From: Syntrophaceae bacterium UBA7520
GTDB lineage: Bacteria > Desulfobacterota > Syntrophia > Syntrophales > Smithellaceae
NCBI GenBank assembly: GCA_002478265.1
Contig: DLNC01000016.1
Coordinates: 38,224 to 47,584, forward strand
Reading direction: 5' to 3'
Length of the DNA: 9,361 bases
Translations under genes and position numbers: made by a program
Notes under the pieces: generated by a model
What the model was told of the DNA's origin: nothing
Databases searched by the model: none
Seen by the model: the letters and a program-made list of their open reading frames with translations, nothing else
Part shown: in pieces, positions 1 to 5,031 of the stretch
How positions within the stretch are numbered: position 1 is the first letter of the stretch
How the letters are laid out: each line of letters begins with the position of its first letter

Positions 1-23
1 CGGCGGCGAAAAATTTTTGCGGC
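1..23. repeat. Left arm of 23-bp inverted repeat flanking the R-M operon
   Basis: The first 23 bases of the window are the exact reverse complement of 4529-4551. The core is AAAAATTTTT between GC-rich flanks (CGGCGGCG on one side, GCGGC on the other). The two arms sit just outside the five-gene restriction operon, one before its promoter region and one 10 nt after its last stop codon. The match ends at base 24 on the inner side. On the outer side it is cut by the window edge, so the true arm may be longer. A role as the boundary of a mobile cassette is inference; no transposase lies between the arms. Confidence 0.75.
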
Positions 24-169
24 ATTACGCTTTTCCTTGCCCCTCCCACCCTGCGCGGAAAAGGTTAAGGAGCTCCCTTTGATTAAAATTTGTGAATTTG
101 ATAACATTGTAGTAGAAAGAGATAACTATTTAGATTATATTCTATATACCATAATGTTATATAATAACT
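24..169 (+). promoter_or_regulatory. Leader and control region of the R-M operon
   Basis: This stretch has no gene. Its first half is mixed: CTTTTCC at 30-36 can pair with GGAAAAG at 57-63 across a 20-nt loop, a weak hairpin. From about 80 onward it is very AT-rich. A perfect -10 hexamer TATAAT lies at 160-165, only 4 nt before the ATG at 170. Transcription would then begin at or next to the start codon, giving a leaderless message, and no Shine-Dalgarno sequence precedes the ATG. The matching -35 is poor, as expected for an activator-dependent promoter. A second possible promoter, TTGATA (98-103) with GATAAC (121-126) at 17-bp spacing, would give a short leader. Both assignments are by eye. 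Confidence 0.5.
131..160. promoter_or_regulatory. Putative paired C-protein operators (C-boxes)
   Basis: Two imperfect palindromes stand side by side. TAGATTATATTCTA at 131-144 matches its own reverse complement at 12 of 14 positions. ATAATGTTAT at 151-160 matches at 8 of 10. Their centres are 18 bp apart. The first covers the expected -35 position of the TATAAT at 160-165, and the second lies between -35 and -10. In studied R-M controller systems, one dimer bound upstream activates and a second bound downstream represses the same promoter. The geometry fits that switch, but the region is AT-rich, so chance palindromes are possible. Confidence 0.45.
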
Positions 170-379
170 ATGTCTGCGTCAAATAGCAAAATTGCGGATA
201 ACTTAAAACGGCTTCGGGACAAAAAGGGCTATTCCCTTGAAAAAGTGGCTCGGCTTTCGGATTTGTCTTTGAATACAATTGTTAAAATTGAAAACGGCGT
301 AAACCAAAACCCGACCATTGAAACGCTTATCAAGATAGCCAAAGCGATGGAGGTAGAGGTTGACGATTTAATCAAATGA
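170..379 (+). CDS. XRE-family controller (C) protein of the R-M operon
   Basis: This 69-residue protein consists almost wholly of one Cro/C1-type helix-turn-helix domain, roughly residues 8-68. A first helix (IADNLKRLRDKKGYS) is followed by the turn-helix EKVARLSDLSLNTIVKIENG and the family's usual ending NPTIETLIKIAKAMEVEVDDLI. Size, domain and position before a methyltransferase/endonuclease pair are typical of R-M controller proteins. These bind their own promoter as dimers and delay endonuclease expression after the genes enter a new cell. The ATG at 170 has no Shine-Dalgarno sequence and lies right after a TATAAT box, which fits leaderless translation. The stop overlaps the next start by 4 nt (ATGA), so expression is coupled to the methyltransferase. 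It could be a plain repressor; the context makes the controller role likely. Confidence 0.85.
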   Translation: MSASNSKIADNLKRLRDKKGYSLEKVARLSDLSLNTIVKIENGVNQNPTIETLIKIAKAMEVEVDDLIK

Positions 380-1392
380 GTATGACAAACGGAAACGGCA
401 GACAATTCAAATTTATAGACCTGTTCGCGGGCATCGGCGGCATCCGCATCGCTTTCGAGCGTGTCGGCGGCAAGTGCGTTTTCACTTCCGAATGGGACAA
501 GCCATGCCAAATAATGTATGAAGCGAATTTTGGTGAAAAGCCGTTTGGGGATATCACAAAAATCGCCGCCGAAGATGTGCCGGATCATGACATTCTGACC
601 GGCGGCTTTCCATGCCAAGCATTCAGCATTATTGGCAACAAACTGGGGTTTGCCGACACGCGAGGCACTTTATTTTTTGATGTGGAGCGGATTTTGAAAG
701 TAAAACAACCGAAAGCGTTTTTGTTGGAAAATGTAAAACAACTCACAACGCACGACAGAGGGCGCACATTCAAAGTCATTTTGGAGCATTTGGAAAAATT
801 GGGTTATTTTGTGCATTACAAAGTTCTCAATGGACTTGATTTTGGCGTTCCGCAAAAGAGAGAACGAATAATTATTGTCGGTTTCAAACAAAATTACCCG
901 TTTGAATTTCCAAAGCGCGGCACGGAAACAAAAACGCTTTCGGATATTCTGGAGCCCGAAGATAAAATTGATAAAAAACATTTCTTGAGCGATTACTTCC
1001 GCAAGAAAATCCAGCGAAAACTAAAAGAACAAGGCAAGAAAATTACCACGCGTCCTGTCGTGATTCACGAAAACAAAGGCGGGAATTTAGGTATACATCA
1101 TTTTTCAACCGCCTTGCGTGCCAACGGCTCATATAATTATGTGACTGTGAACGGCGAGCGGCGTCTCACGCCGAGAGAGATGTTGCGTTTGCAGGGTTTC
1201 CCGGACACTTTCAAAATAGTTGTGCCGGACACGCAAGTTCGCAAACAAGCCGGGAACAGCGTCGTTATTCCAAAGATTGAAGCCGTGGCGCGCGCAATGG
1301 TGCAAGCCATGTCTCAAAAACCGCAGAGAAAACCCGTTCAGACCGATTTATTCAATGAGCAAAAATTAGAAAGAATATATGCCCACAAATAA
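376..1392 (+). CDS. DNA (cytosine-5-)-methyltransferase, type II R-M
   Basis: This 338-residue enzyme transfers a methyl group from S-adenosylmethionine to carbon 5 of cytosine in its target site. The ordered C5-MTase motifs are all present: motif I (FIDLFAGIGGIRIAFE, 13-28), motif IV with catalytic Cys80 (GGFPCQAFS), motif VI ENV (118-120), motif VIII QKRER (160-164), motif IX (LTPREMLRLQGFPD, 264-277) and motif X (QAGNSVVIPK, 291-300). The variable target-recognition stretch between VIII and IX (about 175-260) is short, as in single-specificity enzymes. Translation probably begins at the ATG overlapping the controller stop; a second in-frame ATG two codons later is an alternative. The last 14 nt overlap the endonuclease gene. 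The neighbouring HaeII-like protein suggests the site RGCGCY, which is inference. Confidence 0.95.
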   Translation: MSMTNGNGRQFKFIDLFAGIGGIRIAFERVGGKCVFTSEWDKPCQIMYEANFGEKPFGDITKIAAEDVPDHDILTGGFPCQAFSIIGNKLGFADTRGTLFFDVERILKVKQPKAFLLENVKQLTTHDRGRTFKVILEHLEKLGYFVHYKVLNGLDFGVPQKRERIIIVGFKQNYPFEFPKRGTETKTLSDILEPEDKIDKKHFLSDYFRKKIQRKLKEQGKKITTRPVVIHENKGGNLGIHHFSTALRANGSYNYVTVNGERRLTPREMLRLQGFPDTFKIVVPDTQVRKQAGNSVVIPKIEAVARAMVQAMSQKPQRKPVQTDLFNEQKLERIYAHK

Positions 1393-2446
1393 CAACAATT
1401 TATCAAAGAAAGCTTTGGATTTGGTGATTCGCAAATCGCGCGTCCATTTGTATAAGCCAATTCAAATCGCCGAAATTCTTTATCATCATCGAACGGAGCG
1501 AGGTTGGAATTTGAGCGATTTGGAATCTTATCGCAATGTTTCCAAACGTTGGCGTGATGATGTGTCTTTGCTTTTGGTTGGACGGCGAAGCACTTCAAGT
1601 CAGAAATATCAGGACAATGTTTTTGAAGCTAATGCCATGCCGCCGGAATTGCTGGCAAAACTTGGCGCGATAAACAAGAAGGGCAAGGGCTTTGTCGAGG
1701 CGTATATTTATAAAGCGTTGGAGGCGCGCCTTTCGTCCGTTCGGGAAGTTGAGGACTATATCAGGAAATCAACGCCTGATGCTTTTGATTTGAAAAAACT
1801 GGTCGCTATCTTTCAAACAACGCCCGGACTTCGTCGGAGCGTGGACAAAATGTATGAAATTTTGGTTTACGCTCTTTTTGCCACAATCGTTCGCGCGCTG
1901 AAAGCCCAAGTAACTCTGGAAATTGGGAACAAGGACGCGGAGATTCTGAAAGATTTTGAACGATTTATAAAAATGGTTCTCGGCATTGACGGAAAACAAA
2001 CACGCCTTGTTTTGCCAGCGGCACTTTATCGCGTTGGTGTTACCAACGCGGCGGACAGAGGTTTAGACATTTGGGCGAACTTCGGTCCAGCAATCCAAGT
2101 TAAACACCTGACACTTACGCCCGAACTTGTTGAGGACATAGCGGACGATATTACAGCCGATAAAATCGTGATTGTGTGCCTTGACACTGAACGCGAAGCG
2201 ATTGAGGCATTGCTGAAACAGGTCGGTTGGAGCGGACGAATACAAGGAATTATCACAATCAACGATCTTGATGATTGGTACAAACTTTGTTTGAGCAAAA
2301 AATACCGAGTAAATCTTGGCGCAAAATTGCTTCAAGATGTTGGCCGAGAATTTACCGCAGAATTTCCATCGAGCAAGGAAATTGGGCCGTTTCTAGCCAA
2401 ACGCGGATACGACAAAATTGTTCTGCCGAGCGACTGGCAAATTTAG
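1379..2446 (+). CDS. HaeII-like type II restriction endonuclease
   Basis: This 355-residue protein resembles the HaeII restriction endonuclease family, whose prototype cuts RGCGCY. The strongest sign is residues 224-245, with AADRGLDIWANFGPAIQVKH: Asp230 and the later Gln240-x-Lys242 form a D...(E/Q)xK arrangement of the PD-(D/E)xK nuclease type. No membrane segment or signal peptide is visible. It starts inside the end of the methyltransferase gene (14-nt overlap, different frame) and stops 7 nt before the vsr start. Gene order methyltransferase-endonuclease-vsr supports the assignment, since restriction enzymes are usually recognised by context. The AGAAAGA before the ATG is a weak ribosome site, so translation is probably coupled. 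The family call is from memory of conserved residues. Confidence 0.8.
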   Translation: MPTNNNNLSKKALDLVIRKSRVHLYKPIQIAEILYHHRTERGWNLSDLESYRNVSKRWRDDVSLLLVGRRSTSSQKYQDNVFEANAMPPELLAKLGAINKKGKGFVEAYIYKALEARLSSVREVEDYIRKSTPDAFDLKKLVAIFQTTPGLRRSVDKMYEILVYALFATIVRALKAQVTLEIGNKDAEILKDFERFIKMVLGIDGKQTRLVLPAALYRVGVTNAADRGLDIWANFGPAIQVKHLTLTPELVEDIADDITADKIVIVCLDTEREAIEALLKQVGWSGRIQGIITINDLDDWYKLCLSKKYRVNLGAKLLQDVGREFTAEFPSSKEIGPFLAKRGYDKIVLPSDWQI

Positions 2447-2453
2447 CGTATGT

Positions 2454-2840
2454 ATGGACACTGTCTCAAAACAAAAGCGAAGCGAAATAATGTCTCGGAT
2501 AAAAAGCCGAGATAGCAAAATTGAGACATTATTTCGCAAAGAACTTTGGAAACGCGGGTTTCGTTATCGTAAAAATTCCGGTCAGTATTTTGGCAAACCG
2601 GATATTGTTTTGAAACAACATAAAACTGTTATTTTTATTGATTCCTGTTTTTGGCACGGTTGCAAAAAGCATTGCCGGATTCCCACCGCTCGCAAAACTT
2701 ACTGGATGAATAAGATTGAGCGGAATAAAACAAGGGATAAAGTGGTTTCCAAACATTATAAAAATCAAGGCTGGAAAATCATAAGGGTTTGGGAGCATGA
2801 TTTACCGCGAAGAATGGAGAAAATAATCGCAAGAATATGA
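2454..2840 (+). CDS. vsr: Very-short-patch (Vsr) mismatch endonuclease
   Basis: This 128-residue protein nicks next to T:G mismatches that arise when 5-methylcytosine deaminates, so that the site can be restored to C:G. Signature residues are visible: an N-terminal SKQKRSEIMSRIKSRDSKIE, the catalytic Asp50 in GKPDIV, and a zinc/intercalation segment CFWHGC at 65-70 followed by H73 and C74. The stretch NKTRDK and the closing GWKIIRVWEHDL (106-117) are also typical. Length is close to the E. coli Vsr (156) minus its longer N-terminus. I chose the ATG at 2454, 7 nt after the endonuclease stop, because homology begins at MDTVSKQKR; the frame is open back to a TTG at 2418, but those 12 residues look unlike the family. 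There is no clear ribosome site. Association with a C5 methyltransferase is the usual context. Confidence 0.93.
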   Translation: MDTVSKQKRSEIMSRIKSRDSKIETLFRKELWKRGFRYRKNSGQYFGKPDIVLKQHKTVIFIDSCFWHGCKKHCRIPTARKTYWMNKIERNKTRDKVVSKHYKNQGWKIIRVWEHDLPRRMEKIIARI

Positions 2841-4519
2841 AAATCAACAAAATTACAATTGATAACTATAAGAGCATCAAGCATCTCGAATTCGAGCCAT
2901 CGCCCGGCTTGAATGCTTTTATAGGCGCGAACAGCACCGGTAAAAGCAACATCTTTGACGCTATCAATTGGCTCTTGGGGCCAGTTTATCCCTCTTTCAA
3001 TTCAACAAAAAAGGAGGATCGATTTTTGGGCGACGAGAAAAATAAAATAGCCATCCGTTTGGATTTTGACGACAATAATTATTTGGAACTAACGGAAGAA
3101 TGGACAGATAGTTATGGACGGACTAAATCAGGGCTGAACTATAACGGAAGTTATTGTTCAAGCGAAAATCGCGAGAGATATTGTTGCGCGTACTTAGGAG
3201 TTGAAAGAGAAATCCTCGATTATTTGCCGTCCAATAAATGGTCTCTTGTCGGCCGTATTCTCCAAGAAATCAATAAAAAATTTCTTGGTGAATCAATGCA
3301 ATACAACAATCAAACAAAAGCCAAAAAAGAATGGCTGAAGGAATGGCTAACTTTTATCAGGGACAAACTGCTTTTTTCAGTAAAAGACGAAAGCGGCCAA
3401 GAGGTCATGAAAAAATTTATGTCTATTTTGCAGGAAGAAAGCGCAAGACAGCTAAACAGGCCACAGTCGGATTTTATTGTTGATTTAAGCTTGTATGATC
3501 CCTGGAATTTTTACCGGACGCTACAACTGATAGTCAAAGAGCAAGATATGGGGCTTGAGTTTCAAGCGTCCAATCTTGGAATGGGCGTGCAGGCATCAAT
3601 ATCAATCGCGATATTAAAAGCATATTCGGAATTAAACTTGGCGAACAAAAGCCCCATTTTTATTGATGAACCCGAACTATATCTGCACCCTCAAGCCCAA
3701 AGAAATTTCTATAAAATTTTGCGCGACTTATCGGAGAATAAGCATGATGTAAACGGAAACCTCGTTAGAGAAGGCACACAAGTTTTTTATACTACCCATT
3801 CGCCAAATTTTCTTTCGGCGGGTAATTTTAATGAAATTTTTATAGTTAGAAAAACTAAAGAGGACGGAACTTTCTTGCGTTGCGCAAAATTAACCGATTT
3901 TATTCAGGATTTAAGGATACGGAAAAATATTGAATCCTCCGAAGAAGATTTATTGCTTCATTATAAAAATGCTTACGAGAATACAGGCGATACGCAAAAG
4001 GCCAACGAAGGATTTTTTGCGAAGAAAATAATTTTAGTTGAGGGGCAAAGCGAGACGCTTTTATTGCCATACTTCTTTGATTTAGTCGGTTTTGATTTTG
4101 TCAAAGAGTGCGTCTCTATTGTTCGTTGCGGGAGCAAAAGCGAAATAGATCGCTTCTATCGCCTGTATTCAGAATTTGGCGTGCCTTGCTATGTGATTTT
4201 TGATGGCGACAAACAGCTTGAAGGCACAGCAGAAGAACAGAACAATATCGAAAAGAACAAAGCAATTTTGGAACTTTTTGGCGAGACCGGAATAAATTAC
4301 CCTGACGGCACGCCAAAAGATAAATATTTGGGATTTGAAAAAGAATTTGAAAACAGTTTGGGGTTCAACACATCAAAAAGTGGGCTGGAATTGTTTATAG
4401 AAGTTAAGAAAAAGGTTGCCGAAAACTCAATTGGCGTGCCGTCATGGGTTGAAATTGTGAAGGAAAAAATTAACGCTTTACCAGAAAACGTAGTTGAGAG
4501 CGTTTTGAAAAGGAGTTGA
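2837..4519 (+). CDS. OLD-family ATP-dependent nuclease (AAA ATPase plus TOPRIM)
   Basis: This 560-residue protein has the two-part structure of OLD (overcoming lysogenization defect) nucleases. The ABC/SMC-like ATPase comes first: Walker A GANSTGKSN at 30-38, a signature-like NLGMGVQ at 246-252, Walker B IFIDEPELYLHP at 274-285 and switch histidine 321 in TTHSPNF. A C-terminal TOPRIM nuclease domain follows: LVEGQSE with Glu402, FDGDKQ with Asp456 and Asp458, and a late acidic FEKEFENSL at 500-508. OLD proteins are metal-dependent DNA nucleases, and many serve in anti-phage defence. The start overlaps the vsr stop by 4 nt (ATGA), so it is translated with the R-M genes. Whether it works with the restriction enzyme or is an independent passenger is unknown. 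All key motifs look intact. The substrate is not predictable. Confidence 0.9.
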   Translation: MKINKITIDNYKSIKHLEFEPSPGLNAFIGANSTGKSNIFDAINWLLGPVYPSFNSTKKEDRFLGDEKNKIAIRLDFDDNNYLELTEEWTDSYGRTKSGLNYNGSYCSSENRERYCCAYLGVEREILDYLPSNKWSLVGRILQEINKKFLGESMQYNNQTKAKKEWLKEWLTFIRDKLLFSVKDESGQEVMKKFMSILQEESARQLNRPQSDFIVDLSLYDPWNFYRTLQLIVKEQDMGLEFQASNLGMGVQASISIAILKAYSELNLANKSPIFIDEPELYLHPQAQRNFYKILRDLSENKHDVNGNLVREGTQVFYTTHSPNFLSAGNFNEIFIVRKTKEDGTFLRCAKLTDFIQDLRIRKNIESSEEDLLLHYKNAYENTGDTQKANEGFFAKKIILVEGQSETLLLPYFFDLVGFDFVKECVSIVRCGSKSEIDRFYRLYSEFGVPCYVIFDGDKQLEGTAEEQNNIEKNKAILELFGETGINYPDGTPKDKYLGFEKEFENSLGFNTSKSGLELFIEVKKKVAENSIGVPSWVEIVKEKINALPENVVESVLKRS

Positions 4520-4528
4520 TTTTTTTCA

Positions 4529-4551
4529 GCCGCAAAAATTTTTCGCCGCCG
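4529..4551. repeat. Right arm of 23-bp inverted repeat flanking the R-M operon
   Basis: This is the exact reverse complement of bases 1-23. It begins 10 nt after the OLD gene stop. The T-run just before it (4520-4526) has no preceding stem-loop, so it is not a clear terminator. The arm leads straight into the GC-rich hairpin region, and it cannot be seen whether matching sequence lies beyond the left edge of the window. Confidence 0.75.
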
Positions 4552-4557
4552 AAGCGA

Positions 4558-4600
4558 GGGCGCGGCGGAAGGGGGGTGCGGGGGGAATTCCGCCGCGCCC
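4558..4600. repeat. Strong GC hairpin, 13-bp stem
   Basis: GGGCGCGGCGGAA at 4558-4570 is the exact reverse complement of 4588-4600, with a purine-rich 17-nt loop made mostly of G runs. The stem is very stable. No T-run follows on either strand, so it is not a standard rho-independent terminator, though it could still slow transcription leaving the operon. Confidence 0.7.
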
Positions 4601-4622
4601 GAGCCGGAAGCGAAGCCCCGCC

Positions 4623-4650
4623 GCTCTGCCCGAAAGGTTGAGGGCAGAGC
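4623..4650. repeat. Hairpin, 9-bp stem
   Basis: GCTCTGCCC at 4623-4631 pairs exactly with GGGCAGAGC at 4642-4650 across a 10-nt loop. An overlapping alternative pairing, CCGCTC (4621-4626) with GAGCGG (4652-4657), is also possible. Confidence 0.65.
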
Positions 4651-4654
4651 CGAG

Positions 4655-4732
4655 CGGAAAAATTGCCTTTTCCTTTTAGGAGAATTTTTTGGCGGCGCGC
4701 GCGAATCAAAATCCGTAAAGACAATTTTTCCG
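4655..4732. repeat. 11-bp inverted repeat enclosing a 56-nt segment
   Basis: CGGAAAAATTG at 4655-4665 is the exact reverse complement of CAATTTTTCCG at 4722-4732. In a transcript this would close a longer stem-loop. It resembles the A/T core of the 23-bp repeat upstream, which may mean a common origin, but the flanks differ. Confidence 0.5.
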
Positions 4733-4738
4733 CGAGGC

Positions 4739-4755
4739 GTGCCGTCTCACGGCAC
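4739..4755. repeat. Tight hairpin, 7-bp stem and 3-nt loop
   Basis: GTGCCGT (4739-4745) and ACGGCAC (4749-4755) pair exactly around CTC. No T-run follows on the plus strand. It is part of the hairpin cluster between the restriction operon and the recombinase. Confidence 0.6.
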
Positions 4756-4783
4756 TGCGGCGGGGCGGAGCGGCTGGTTTCGG

Positions 4784-4995
4784 TCAGGAATTTCGGATAA
4801 AATGAGTTCGAGCGGCGTTGTAAAGACACACCAGAATCTGACTTTCGGAAAATTGACCGATTTTTTCGTTGGCGGCGCGAAGCGCCGCCCATGCGTTTTG
4901 CCCCGACAAATCCTCTGCGCTCGGCGCGGCAAGCCGCGCCTCGCGCCCGCCCAAACTGAGGTTCGCCTCCCGCGCGATTTTGAAATTCTGTCTCG
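4784..4995 (-). pseudogene. 3'-end remnant of a second serine recombinase copy, inverted
   Basis: On the minus strand, 4980-4829 is identical to the 3' part of the intact recombinase gene (codons about 447-512), except for a clean 45-nt deletion that keeps the frame (IARE then A then NLSLGG). Homology probably reaches 4995, since CGAGACAGAA differs from the intact gene's CGAGGCAGAA at one base, after a further 5-nt gap. Past the identity, the remnant frame adds only 14 residues, CLYNAARTHFIRNS, before a TGA at 4786-4784. This could be closer to a natural recombinase ending than the one in the intact copy. No start codon or catalytic part is present, so it is not functional. Whether it came from an old second insertion or a local inverted duplication cannot be told here. 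Confidence 0.6.
4829..4980. repeat. Left arm of the recombinase-flanking inverted repeat
   Basis: Base by base, 4829-4965 (137 bp) is the exact reverse complement of 6431-6567, and 4966-4980 (15 bp) of 6371-6385. The right arm has 45 extra bp between these two blocks. The outer end of the repeat is CACCAG, which on the right is the encoded 3' end of the tRNA-Lys gene plus one base. Left of 4829 the sequence differs completely from the tRNA. Confidence 0.92.
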
Positions 4996-5031
4996 GATTT
5001 GCTTTGCACTATTATTAACTAATCAAAATAT

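Larger units (their letters stand above)
4520..5031. other. GC-rich, hairpin-dense intergenic region
   Basis: These 512 bp between the OLD gene and the recombinase hold no convincing gene. Open frames here on both strands are GC-rich, low-complexity or shared with the repeat arm. In order it contains the right arm of the 23-bp inverted repeat, several strong hairpins (4558-4755), a junction at 4828/4829, the left arm of the recombinase inverted repeat (4829-4980) and a 36-nt AT-rich stretch before the recombinase start. The 9-mer GTAAAGACA occurs at 4715-4723 and again at 4820-4828, the second copy directly against the repeat arm. Confidence 0.7.

Noticed and set aside
2418..2453. N-terminal extension of Vsr from a TTG start
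   Set aside because: The extra 12 residues overlap the endonuclease end and do not look like Vsr. Family similarity begins at the ATG at 2454.
4520..4600. Rho-independent terminator after the OLD gene
   Set aside because: The T-run at 4520-4526 comes before, not after, the stem-loops, and the 13-bp stem lacks a following T-tract.
4801..4834. A second tRNA 3' end at the left junction (GTTCGAG followed by CACACCAG)
   Set aside because: The T-arm stem does not pair and no acceptor or anticodon arm can be built upstream, so this is not a tRNA fragment on present evidence.
4470..5009. 179-codon minus-strand frame covering the hairpin region
   Set aside because: It has low-complexity Arg/Ala-rich sequence from GC-rich DNA, partly inside the repeat arm in a frame other than the recombinase's, and it overlaps the OLD gene end.
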